Assembly (NCBI GenBank): GCA_028752905.1
Contig: JAQNBH010000011.1
Coordinates: forward strand, 7,225,625 to 7,289,624
From: Cladorhizidae sp. MBARI D1340-BT2
Lineage: Eukaryota > Porifera > Demospongiae > Poecilosclerida > Cladorhizidae
Reading direction: 5' to 3'
Length of the DNA stretch: 64,000 nucleotides
This document shows, piece by piece, positions 15,531 to 28,400 of the stretch. The first letter of the stretch is position 1. Each line of letters opens with the position of its first letter. A program made the translations under genes and the position numbers. The notes beneath the pieces were generated by a model. The model was not told where the DNA came from, searched no databases, and worked only from the letters and a program-made list of their open reading frames with translations.

Positions 15531-16209
15531 TGTAGTCAGACATGCTTACATAACTAGAGTGAACTTGGTGTCTAGGAGAGCACATGTAGTCAGACATGCT
15601 TACATAACTAGAGTGAACTTGGTGTCTAGGAGAGCACATGTAGTCAGACATGCTTACATAACTAGAGTGAACTTGGTGTCTAGGAGAGCACATGTAGTCA
15701 GACATGCTTACATAACTAGAGTGAACTTGGTGTCTAGGAGAGCACATGTAGTCAGACATGCTTACATAACTAGAGTGAACTTGGTGTCTAGGAGAGCACA
15801 TGTAGTCAGACATGCTTACATAACTAGAGTGAACTTGGTGTCTAGGAGAGCACATGTAGTCAGACATGCTTACATAACTAGAGTGAACTTGGTGTCTAGG
15901 AGAGCACATGTACTCAGACATGCTTACATCACTAGAGTGAACTTGGTGTCTAGGAGAGCACATGTAGTCAGACATGCTTACATAACTAGAGTGAACTTGG
16001 TGTCTAAGAGAGCACATGTAGTCAGACATGCTTACATAACTAGAGTTTACTAGAGTTTACTAGAGGTGTATCACTGACTCCTGCAGTTAGTGCTCAGTGT
16101 ATGTACAAGTTCTTTCTCCCATTTCACCCCTTACCCTATCATACCCTTTCTCCCCTCCCCACACACGCACTCTCCCTCTCACTCCTTTCCTGTCTCCCTC
16201 CACATGCAG

Positions 16210-16435
16210 GCCTCAATTTATGGCTCTCTACTTCAACCAGCCCGACCGTGCAGGGCACTCAAGTGGCCCGGACTCTTCTGAAGTGGCAGCTGCCCTTGCA
16301 GAGGTTGACCTGGCAATGCAACTCCTGTGGGATGGGCTACGAGAGAGAAGCATATCTGATTGTGTTAATATTATGATTGTGTCTGACCATGGGATGGCTG
16401 CATACAATGCCAGCCAGTTTGTCAACATCTCTAAT
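16210..16435 (+). CDS. ENPP: ENPP exon a (zinc-site exon)
   Basis: The acceptor is CACATGCAG|G after about 90 bp of C/T-rich sequence, and the donor is AAT|GTGAGT in phase 0. The exon encodes 75 codons with the zinc ligands in FNQPDRAGHSSGP and VSDHGM. The first base completes a codon from an exon outside the window. Confidence 0.93.
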
Positions 16436-19400
16436 GTGAGTTATGGGAACAAGACTAGGGCAGAGCTTGATAAGGCCATTATACTTGATGCTATAAAATT
16501 TTAAGTTTGGGTTGGGGCTTACAAATGTAACTATCTCTTACAATCCAGCTCTAACAAGAATGCTGTATCTTAGCCCCTCTTCCTAGACCTAGCCCTAGCT
16601 TAAATTGTAATCCAAGTCCAAGTGTAGCCTAGCTCTTAATCCAATTCTAGCCCTAGAGCGAGCCCTAGTAGTCCTAACATTTGTAGTAGCCCTAGCCCTA
16701 GCTGTAAGTATGCACACAGCTAGCACAGGACCCATATTGACCTTATATGGACATAGCTGTAAATTATAACTTTTTAAAAAATTAATTAATTATTATTATT
16801 TTTTTATTTTAATTTTATTATTATTATTTTTTTATTATTTTTTTAATTATTTAAGCATGCTCAAACAATCAAGCATGAACAATCAAGCATGTACAAATAA
16901 ATACATCAATCCAGAAGTCACTCCTATAAAACAATTCAAGCCTGTCATCCACCATGGGGGCACAGGAGGGAGGCGGCTGATCCACATAGTGGCATTTCCC
17001 CTCCACAAGCAGATGTAATTCTAACCCCAGGCTGTAAATTCTAAACCGAGGCTTTAAATTCTAACCCCAGGCTTTAAATTCTAACCCCAGGCTTTAAATT
17101 CTAACCCCAGGCTGTAAATTATAACCCCAGGCTGTAAATTATAACCCTAGGCTGTAAATTCTAACCCAAGGCTGTAAATTCTAACCCCAAGCTGTAATTC
17201 TAACCCCAGGCTGTAAATTATAACCAAAGGCTGTAAATTCTAACCCCAAGCTGTAATTCTAACCCCAGGCTGTAATTCTAACCCCAAGCTGTAAATTCTA
17301 ACCCCAGGCTGTAATTCTAACCCCAAGCTGTAAATTCTAACCCAAGTCTGTAAATTCTAACCCCAGGCTGTAATTCTAACCCCAAGCTGTAAATTCTAAC
17401 CCAAGGCTGTAAATTCTAACCCAAGGCTGTAATTCTAACCCCAAGCTGTAAATTCTAACCCCAGGCTGTAATTCTAACCCAGGCTGTAAATTTTAACCCC
17501 AGGCTGTAAATTCTAACCCCAGGCTGTAAATTCTAACCCCAGGCTGTAAATTCTAACCCGAGGCTCTAACTTTAAAAAAAAAAATCTCTTTTTTCCCTTT
17601 TTTCTTCTTTAAAGCGTGCTCAAACAATCAAGCATGTACAAATAAATACATCAATCCAGAAGTCACTATCACATGCTATTGATCTAGCTGAGCATGATAG
17701 CCTTCTTGAACAGGCCCCTGACACCCGATCTAAAGCACTGGCTCTCTCGACTGCCATACCTCATGCGGGTGACTGGATCAACGTCATCCCTTCCCAGACC
17801 CTCGGCCTCCACCTTTACGATGCTGAGTTTCGTTTGTGCCTTCAATACTGGCTGGGACTCAGGATCGTGGAGGAGGGGACTCATTGCCCCATATGCCGGA
17901 CTGAGGCTGACTCCCTCGGTGACCACCAGATTGGTTGTGGTGGTAATGGGGATCGGATTTACCGACACAACTCCCTCAGGGACGCACTGTTCTCTGCAGC
18001 CCAGTCTGCTGCTCTGGCGCCCAGGAAGGAAATGCCGGCTCTAATCCCTGGATCTTCCAGCCGCCCTGCTGACATCTTCCTCCCCACATGGAAAAGGGGA
18101 CAACCAGCCGCCCTCGACATAACAGTCATTTCTCCACTGCAGCAGGCAACAATCTCTGGAGCTGCCACCACTCAAGGCTATGCCCTATCGGTGGCCAGAG
18201 ACCGGAAGATGGCGGCGCATTCAAGCGCTTGTCACTCGGTGGGTGTCAGCTTCATACCTGTTGCTGTGGAGGCATTGGGGGGTTGGGGCGAGGAAGGGTT
18301 GGAGACCATCAGGGCTATAGGCCGGCTTCAGGGACAACGCCTGGGAATACCACCAGCAGAATCAACACGCCACCTTCTCCAACGGTTGGCCATCTGCTTG
18401 TGGAGGGGAAATGCCACGATGTGGATCAACCGCCTCCCTCCCCGTGCTCCCATGGTGGATGGACAGGATTGAATTGTTTTATAGGTGTGACTTTTGGATT
18501 GATGTAATTAATTAAGTAATTATAAAAAATATTAAAAAACTCCTATAAAACAATTCAAGCCTGTCCATCCACCATGGGGGCACGGGGAGGGAGGCGGCTG
18601 ATCCACATAGTGGCATTTCCCCTCCACAAGCAGATGTAATTCTAACCCCAGGCTGTAAATTCTAACCCCAGGCTGTAAATTTTAACCCCAGGCTGTAAAT
18701 TCTAACCCCAGGCTGTAAATTCTAACCCCAGGCTGTAAATTCTAACCCCAGGCTGTAAATTCTAACCCCAGGCTGTAAATTCTAACCCGAGGCTCTAACT
18801 TTTTTTTTTTTAATCTCTTTTTCCCCTTTTTTCTTCTTTAAAGCGTGCTCAAACAATCAAGCATGTACAAATAAATACATCAATCCAGAAGTCACTCCTA
18901 TAAAACAATTCAAGCCGGTCCATCCACCATGGGGGCACGGGGAGGGAGGCGGCTGATCCACATAGTGGCATTTCCCCTCCACAAGCAGATGTAATTCTAA
19001 CCCCAGGCTGTAAATTCTAACCCCAGGCTGTAAATTCTAACCCCAGGCCGTAAATTCTAACCCCAGGCTGTAAATTCTAACCCCAGGCTGTAAATTCTAA
19101 CCCCAGGCTGTAAATTCTAACCCCAGGCTGTAAATTCTAACCCCAGGCCGTAAATTCTAACCCCAGGCCGTAAATTCTAACCCCAGGCTGTAAATTCTAA
19201 CCTCATGCAATGTACAAGCTTCTAAAAGTTCCAACACACCAACGAAACAATGACGACCCAAATACAGTGGCAAAAAACAAAAGCAAGACAAAAACTGCAA
19301 AAACCACAAACAACAACAATAAAAGTCCGAAATCAAATGTGGAGAACGGATGGCCAATCTTCTTAGCCAAAGCCCGGCATTACCGCGCCAGAGGTTGATG

Positions 19401-22400
19401 GAGAGGCGTTGAAAGAGATGGCAGATGGAATCCACTGAAGGTATTCCAAGCCGGATACCCTGCAGGCGACCAATGGCTCTGATGGTGGAAACTGCTTCAG
19501 GGCACCAACCGCCTAAAGACTCGGCCACCAAAGGGATGAAGAGGACACCGACTTCTCGGCAAGCTCCTGAATGAGGTGCTATTTTCCTGTTCACCCCGAT
19601 AGTGAGCGAATGTCCACGAGTGGAAGCGGCCCCAACCTGAGTCAGATGTTGCATAGTTGAAACATCAATAACAGCAGGCTGCCCTCTTTCCCAGTTAGGG
19701 TTGAAAACATCGGCAGGACGACTACAGGTACCTGGGATCAGTGCAGGAACCTCCTTCCTAGGGGCTAGTGCTGCTGACTGGGCTGTAGAGAAGACAGAAT
19801 CTTTAATAGAATCATGACGATGGATTCTATCTCCCTCTGTTACCACCACAACCAACTTGATTATCACCCATAGAATCGGCTATCCTATGGCAGATGGGAC
19901 AGGGCACATTCTCATCAAACATTGGGAGCCCTAGCCAGTAATCAAGACTGAGGCGGAACTCCCGATCATGCGGATGGAGACCCAAAGCCTTAGAGGTAAT
20001 TAACCAGTCTCCAGCATGAGGAAGGGCACAAGAAAGGGCCAGAGCCTTTGAATGGATGTCAGGTGCTTCAGCAATTAAGAGGTCATAACGAGCTTGGTCG
20101 TTGCAACGTGAGAGCTGGCGTTGTTGCAAGGGAACATCAATAGCCTCAAAATCAGACCAATCAAGCCTGCCGGCGGCCAAGGCAAGATCATGAAGGCTGG
20201 GGCCAGATGGAGGGTTCCCAAGGATCCTGATAACTAGGTCACCGGATTGAGTCACAGAGCTGATGTAAGCAGCCGAGGCATGAAGAGAGGCACACCTTAG
20301 GCCTAGACCACCAAGGGAGCAAGGTAGACTGGCCTTCAGCAAACTCCACTTGGATACCCGGCCACCAGAGAGAGCATGCATGGCATTGTCAAAGGCAACA
20401 CAAACATCCTTGGTGTAATTGGGAGGACAAGTACGTAGAGCAAAGACAACCTTTGGAGAGAAAGACAGGAACGGAGAAGAGAACACTCCATTTGGGAATC
20501 CTGAAGATTTGCAACTCTAGCCAGAACAGCCTTCATTTTGACTACCCATTGAAGAACAAAAGTCTCACAATAGGAAGGTGGCCCGATAGGGGACCCTAGA
20601 AGACAAAAACCATCACGCGAGATAAGGATGTCCAGAGGAAGAGGATTGTTGTCGAAATTGGAACTCACAGGTATGTGCAAAAGCGATTTTGAATGGTTCA
20701 ATCTCAACCCACAAGAGTGGCATTCTTCGTCAATGATGGCAAGAGTGGCACAGAGGTCCTTAGCAGAGCCACACAGGGTGCCATCATCAAGATACCATAC
20801 ATTAAGCAGGAGGCCGGGTACTTCATCTCTAATTCTTTCCAAAATGGGCTGAAGGGCCAAAGCAAAGCGGGGACCAAGGGGATCCCCCTGCTGGACACCA
20901 CTACAACTAAGAATGGTACGATCCCCTAGCCTAAGGTAAGGTTGCGCCCCATAACAACACTCCATCCAAGCAGCCATGGAAGGAATGCGGGCTCTCACCT
21001 CCCTAAAAATGCTCTCACGGTCTACATAATTGAAAGCATTTGAGAAATCCAAGAGGAGGGTCCACCAATCGTCGGGCGATACTGTAATTCAAACCCTAAG
21101 CTGTAAATTCTAACCCCAGGCTATAAATTCTAAACCCAGGCTGTAATTGTAACCCAAGGCTGTAAATTCTAACCCCAGGCAGTAAATTCTAACCCAAGGC
21201 TGTAAATTCTAACCCAAGGCTATAAATTCTAACCCAAGGCTGTAAATTCTAACCCAGGGCAGTAAATTCTAACCCAAGGCTGTAAATTCTAACCCAAGGC
21301 TATAAATTCTAACCCAAGGCTGTAAATTCTAACCCAGGGCAGTAAATTCTAACCTCGGGCAGTTAGTTCTAACCCAAGGCTATTGCAGGATAGATGCAGG
21401 GATTTAAATAGTTTTCTCTCTCCCATAGCTGGTCCCTGCTGATGTGAATGTGACGTATGATTCACTTGGAGTCATTGCCAACCTTGACGTGTCTGGGGGT
21501 AAGTCACATGACTATCACCAGATCATTGTATACTGTTTTAAGGCCAGCTGACTCTCTCTGTAGGCATTGCTAATAGCAATGCAGCATTCTGACAGCTCTG
21601 TGGCCATGAAATAAAACTCTTGTTCTCTCGCTATGTCTCCATTGTGCAGGTGATGAAGTAGTGGATCGCGTGTACGATAGTTTTGTGGTGGTAAGTTTTA
21701 TCAATATTGCACTAACATTCTTGTAATATATTTTCTTTCAGCGAACTCTCAGTTGACATAGACCCCATTAATCACTTGAAATTTACTCTCTTTACATTTC
21801 GACAAGATGCTCTAGCCATGAGATGCTGAGACTCGTGTGAGCCGGTAGCTAGCTATCCAGCACGTGTTACAAACCACACCCCACATCCAGCACGTGATAC
21901 TTATTATCGTGCTTTTTCCACATCCGGTTCACATGCTAGATGCATGTGCTGGGGTGTGGTTTGTATCATGTGATGGATAGCTAGCTACCGGTATATAACT
22001 AGCTCGTGCGAGTCTTAGCATCTCATTATTCCTGATAAAGACTAGAGCATTAATTATTGAGAAGGTGATTGTGAGTATATTTATTATTTAAAGTGATACT
22101 TATTCTAGTGCTATTGTGTTACTTATTAGCGTGTGTGTGTGTGGTATGGGTCATCATAGATACCAAACGTGGCATAACCTTTGCAAGGACATTACAGGAT
22201 TCCCAGGCTTCTTCAGGTTATCTGGAATGTTGCTAGTGATAGTTCGTGGAATTAGTCTTAAAGAAAAAGGTTGGGTTTATTAGATCTTGGTACGTACGCA
22301 TGCAGAGATTCACAGATGCTTCCGGTTCCACCAGAGCTGGCGTAGCATGCACTTCCAGAGCAGCAACCAGTCTGCTTTTTGACTGTGCCACTTACAGCTT

Positions 22401-25400
22401 CATTACACGTACTATAGACCTGTTATACTCACTGTAGCTTCACCGAACAGCGTTTAGGCAGAACACTTACTGTACCTACCAGCATCAAACAACCAAGCTG
22501 CTTATGGATGATGTGGGCGTATTTCTGTTCCCCCCTCCCCCTCCCTTCTCTTCGTGACGTAGCTAGGCTTTGGCCAGCTCCCAGAAGCGCTAAGTCCTGC
22601 CCTGAGTATGCTTGCCAAGCAAGCCATATCACTGTTTTAGTGAGGGAGAGAACAGCCAGCACAACATGCGGCCATTCTCCCTGTGATGGCTCATGAAATG
22701 GTGTGGGTGGGGGGGTCCTAAGAAACACACAAGCTTGTGGCTGTACTGTACACCGCTCAATATTTTTTAAATCTATATTCCATCACACACACTCTTTCTT
22801 GTCTCTCCTCCCCACTCTCCTCTCCTCCCCACTCTCCTCTCCTCCCCACTCTCCTCTCCTCCCCACTCTCCTCTCCTCCCCACTCTCCTCTCCTCCCCAC
22901 TCTCCTCTCCTCTCCTCTCCACTCTCCTCTCCTCCCCATCTCCTCTCCTCTCCACTCTCCTCTCCTCCCCATCTCCTCTCCTCCCCACTCTCCTCTCTTC
23001 CCCACTCTCCTCTATTCCCCACTCTCCTCTCCTCCCCACTCTCCTCTCCTCCCCACTCTCCTCTCCTCCCAACTCTTCTCTCCTCCCAACTCTCCTCTCC
23101 TCCCCATCTCCTCTCCTCCCCACTCTCCTCTTTTCTTTTCCTGTTTGTTCTGTTCTCTCCATTAGAATGGGACTGGCCAGGGGCTTCCCTTTAGAGTGTT
23201 TATGAAGAACAGACTTCCATTTCGCCTTCACACTGGTTACCACAACAAACAGTCAGTGAAGCTCTAGAGACTACCCATCACCTTACAGCTTCAACTTTCT
23301 CCAACTCCATCTTCCCCATCCTCTCCCCTCCTCAGTTTCTCTCTGTCTCCCTCTCTTTTCCCATCTCCAACCCTTCTTTCCATGCCCTCAAATTTATCAA
23401 ATTTCTCTCCTCTCTCTATGTGTGTGCCATCTTTTTCCACTTCATCCTCTCCTCCTCTTTGCCGATCCTTTCCAAATCTCTCCTTGTAGACGTTACGGTC
23501 CCATATATGCCACTGCTGATGTGCACGCTTTGATGTACATGTAAGTTGCAACTACCCATTAGGTAGAAATAACGATGCATGGTAGAAGTCTGAGGTTTGC
23601 TACAAGCTTGGAAACGATGAGCAACTTAAAAAGCTGAAAATGGTTTGGGGGGCAGGGCAAAGCCAGGAAGAGCTAATGCTCTAGTTATATTGTCTTGAGG
23701 ACTCTGGGGTGATACCCGGTGTAGTTGATGCAGGCGGAAGTCCCTTGTCCAATCCTCGTCTTAGGCTTTGTGTGTTTTAACTTTTGTGATGAGTTAGTCG
23801 TGAAGAGTTGAAGAGTGTTCATTTGTGGAGAATAGGCCTTGGCGGATTTTGCTAGTATAACTCTGGGGGGGGGATAGGTGCTTCTGAGCGTTAGGAATTA
23901 TTCTAGAAAAAAATAAGTATCACTTCAGCTTATACTAGTCAAATAGTCTCCTCGTTTAATTTAACCTCAATTTCCTAAAACAGTACTTGCAGCATTCTGC
24001 CATGCCACAGGACCTCTGTAGGAAATCATAATATCTCTATAATGGTGTAACTACTGACCAAGGATTCAAAAACCATGATGGAAAATACAACATGTGCACA
24101 AGGCACGATGCAGACCTCAGACTCGGCAGCCGACATGTAACCATCTGCTTGTGAGTTAGCACAATTGAGCATTATTGAGAAAAATAGGTCCTTTGGAAAT
24201 AAAAACAAGAGAATAAAATGAGAGGAGAGTAAGAAGGAATTCTAATAATCCGCCAAGGCTTAGTGGGCATGGAAAAACATGTCTGTCGGTGATTAACTTT
24301 TCTTACACTCGTTGTGTATCCAGGGCCATCAAAAACTACAGACGGTTCAAGGGTAACCATGGTTACGACAACATAGAGAAGGAGATGCAGGTACAGTATG
24401 TTTACCTGACACAGCAGCGGCTCGGGTGATTTTTTTAAGATGACCAGGCCAGGAAGTGGTGTGGGCGTAGCTTTACTAAACTTGTATTGTATACACGATT
24501 GCTGGCCATATTTTTCCACTGCAGAAAGAAGTTGTCAAATACTTGTTGTCATGTTCACCCTAACCTACACAGTTATTTGCAACATTAAATATAATTATTA
24601 CCATTTCCTCTATTAGAAATATATTACCATATTTCCTCTGTTAGAAATATATTACCATAATATTATTTCCTCTATTAGAATGCGCACGTTCCATTCATTT
24701 CATGAGCTGCCTAGCTGTGCCTTCTAATATAGAGGGAGCATTTTATTCTAAGGTGCATTCTAATCGAGATAACACTGTAGTTTGTCTGTGGGGTGATATG
24801 AATATCTACCACTTGGTTCAGTCTTTTTTGTGACATAGTGGAACACAGATAGGAGTTCACTCGAGGCATTGCATCGTTCACTAGTGGTGTTCATGATCGC
24901 ATAAGTAGCTCGAAATGTACATGCGCCTCCTTATAAACCACACCCATAAATTTAATGTTCTCGAAGTGAACCGGCCAAAGCTGCCTCTGTGACGTGATTG
25001 TGTGTGGGGGGGGGGGGGGGGGGGGGGAGATGGGAAGAGGGAGGAGATTTTTTTTTGTCATTATTGTTATTGTATTTTCTGTCTTATCCGAACTTCAGGC
25101 CATCTTCATTGGCCATGGTCCAGCCTTCAGAAAGAACTATACTGTGGAGAGCTTTGAGAATATTCAGCTCTACTCTCTGATGTGTGGTGAGAAGGGCATG
25201 TAATTCTAAGCTCTACTCTCTGATGTGTGGTGAGAGGGACATGTAATTCTAAGCTCTACTCTCTGATGTGTGGTGAGAGGGGTATGTAATTTAAGCTCTA
25301 CTCTCTGATGTGTGGTGAGAGGGAGATGTAATTCTAAGCTCTACTCTCTGATGTGTGGTGAGAGAGACATGTAATTCTAAGCTCTACTCTCTGATGTGTG

Positions 25401-28400
25401 GTGAGAGGGGACATGTAATTCTAAGCTCTACTCTCTGATGTGTGGTGAGAGGAGCATGTAATTCTAAGCTCTACTCTCTGATGTGTGGTGAGAGGGGCAT
25501 GTAATTCTAAGCTCTACTCTCTGATGTGTGGTGAGAGGGGCATGTAATTCTAAGCTCTACTCTCTGATGTGTGGTGAGAGGGACATGTAATTCTAAGCTC
25601 TGCTCCCTGATGTGTGGTGAGAGGAGCATGTAATTCTAAGCTCTACTCTCTGATGTGTGGTGAGAGGGACATGTAATTCTAAGCTCTACTCTCTGATGTG
25701 TGGTGAGAGGAGCATGTAATTCTAAGCTCTACTCTCTGATGTGTGGTGAGAGGGACATGTAATTCTAAGCTCTACTCTCTGATGTGTGGTGAGAGGGACA
25801 TGTAATTCTAAGCTCTACTCTCTGATGTGTGGTGAGGGGGACATGTAATTCTAAGCTCTACTCTCTGATGTGTGGTGAGAGGAGCATGTAATTCTAAGCT
25901 CTACCCTCTGATGTGTGGTGAGAGGAGCATGTAATTCTAAGCTCTACTCTCTGATGTGTGGTGAGAGGGGCATGTAATTCTAAGCTCTACTCTCTGATGT
26001 GTGGTGAGGGGGACATGTAATTCTAAGCTCTACTCTCTGATGTGTGGTGAGAGGGACATGTAATTCTAAGCTCTGCTCTCTGATGTGTGGTGAGAGGGAC
26101 ATGTAATTCTAAGCTCTACTCTCTGATGTGTGGTGAGAGGGACATGTAATTCTAAGCTCTACTCTCTGATGTGTGGTGAGAGGGACATGTAATTCTAAGC
26201 TCTACTCTCTGATGTGTGGTGAGAGGGACATGTAATTCTAAGCTCTACTCTCTGATGTGTGGTGAGAGGGACATGTAATTCTAAGCTCTACTCTCTGATG
26301 TGTGGAGAGAGGGGCATGTAATTCTAAGCTCTACTCTCTGATGTGTGGTGAGAGGGGCATGTAATTCTAAGCTCTACTCTCTGATGTGTGGTGAGAGGGA
26401 CATGTAATTCTAAGCTCTACTCTCTGATGTGTGGAGAGAGGGGCATGTAATTCTAAGCTCTACTCTCTGATGTGTGGTGAGAGGGACATGTAATTCTAAG
26501 CTCTACTCTCTGATGTGTGGTGAGAGGGACATGTAATTCTAAGCTCTACTCTCTGATGTGTGGTGAGAGGGGCATGTAATTCTAAGCTCTACTCTCTGAT
26601 GTGTGGTGAGAGGGTCCATGTAATTCTAAGCTCTACTCTCTGATGTGTGGTGAGAGGGACATGTAATTCTAAGCTCTACTCTCTGATGTGTGGTGAGAGG
26701 GTCCATGTAATTCTAAGCTCTCCTCTCTGATGTGTGGTGAGAGGGACATGTAATTCTAAGCTATACTCTCTGATGTGTGGTGAGAGGGACATGTAATTCT
26801 AAGCTCTACTCTCTGATGTGTGGTGAGAGGGGCATGTAATTCTAAGCTCTACTCTCTGATGTGTGGTGAGAGGGACATGTAATTCTAAGCTCTACTCTCT
26901 GATGTGTGGTGAGAGGGTCTAAGCTCTACTCTCTGATGTGTGGTGAGAGGGGCATGTAATTCTAAGCTCTACTCTCTGATGTGTGGTGAGAGGGACATGT
27001 AATTCTAAGCTCTACTCTCTGATGTGTGGTGAGAGGGGCATGTAATTCTAAGCTCTACTCTCTGATGTGTGGTGAGAGGGACATGTAATTCTAAGCTCTA
27101 CTCTCTGATGTGTGGTGAGAGAGGCATGTAATTCTAAGCTCTCCTCTCTGATGTGTGGTGAGAGGGACATGTAATTCTAAGCTCTACTCTCTGATGTGTG
27201 GTGAGAGGGACATGTAATTCTAAGCTCTACTCTCTGATGTGTGGTGAGAGAGACATGTATTTCTAAGCTCTACTCTCTGATGTGTGGTGAGAGGGACATG
27301 TAATTATAAGCTCTACTCTCTGATGTGTGGTGAGAGGGACATGTAATTCTAAGCTCTACTCTCTGATGTGTGGTGAGAGGGGCATGTAATTCTAAGCTCT
27401 ACTCTCTGATGTGTGGTGAGAGGGAGCATGTAATTCTAAGCTCTACTCTCTGATGTGTGGTGAGAGGGACATGTAATTCTAAGCTCTACTCTCTGATGTG
27501 TGGTGAGAGGGTCATGTAATTCTAAGCTCTACTCTCTGATGTGTGGTGAGAGGGGCATGTAATTCTAAGCTCTACTCTCTGATGTGTGGTGAGAGGAGCA
27601 TGTAATTCTAAGCTCTACTCTCTGATGTGTGGTGAGAAGGTCATGTAATTCTAAGCTCTACTCTCTGATGTGTGGTGAGAGGGGCATGTAATTCTAAGCT
27701 CTACTCTCTGATGTGTGGTGAGAGGGACATGTAATTCTAAGCTCTACTCTCTGATGTGTGGTGAGAGGGACATGTAATTCTAAGCTCTACTCTCTGATGT
27801 GTGGTGAGAGAGGCATGTAATTCTAAGCTCTACTCTCTGATGTGTGGTGAGAGGGTCCATGTAATTCTAAGCTCTACTCTCTGATGTGTGGTGAGAGGGA
27901 CATGTAATTCTAAGCTCTACTCTCTGATGTGAGGTGAGAGGGGCATGTAATTCTAAGCTCTACTCTCTGATGTGTGGTGAGAGGGTCCATGTAATTCTAA
28001 GCTCTCCTCTCTGATGTGTGGTGAGAGGGACATGTAATTCTAAGCTCTACTCTCTGATGTGTGGTGAGAGGGGCATGTAATTCTAAGCTCTACTCTCTGA
28101 TGTGTGGTGAGAGGGAGATGTAATTCTAAGCTCTACTCTCTGATGTGTGGTGAGAGGGGCATGTAATTCTAAGCTCTACTCTCTGATGTGTGGTGAGAGA
28201 GACATGTAATTCTAAGCTCTACTCTCTGATGTGTGGTGAGAGGGGCATGTAATTCTAAGCTCTACTCTCTGATGTGTGGTGAGAGGGACATGTAATTCTA
28301 AGCTCTACTCTCTGATGTGAGGTGAGAGGGGCATGTAATTCTAAGCTCTACTCTCTGATGTGTGGTGAGAGGGACATGTAATTCTAAGCTCTACTCTCTG

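Larger units (their letters stand above)
1..16047. repeat. 54-bp minisatellite array, about 300 copies
   Basis: A head-to-tail array with a 54-bp period runs from the first base to about 16047. It contains the landmarks GTGAACTTGGTGTCTAGGAG and GTCAGACATGCTTACATAAC. Units differ mainly at three sites: TGTAG/TGCAG, CAGACATG/CAGGCATG and TTGG/TTGA. Variants cluster, as in the run of TGCAG units near 4.2-5.0 kb, which is what local duplication would give. Because 54 is divisible by three and the unit lacks stops in one frame on each strand, long 18-residue-periodic reading frames appear on both strands. Indels break them at about 784, 1648, 1702, 3070, 3610, 7050, 7436, 9655 and 9870, so I do not call it coding. 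The last copies decay at 16030-16060, about 150 bp before the first ENPP exon, so the array probably lies in an upstream ENPP intron. Confidence 0.97.

Noticed and set aside
1..16047. CRISPR array
   Set aside because: Units are contiguous with no unique spacers, and the surrounding genes are animal genes with introns.
22703..23243. Ser/Pro-rich and Gly/Glu-rich frames over the polypyrimidine array
   Set aside because: The C/T-only composition excludes most stops; the region is the intron before ENPP exon d.
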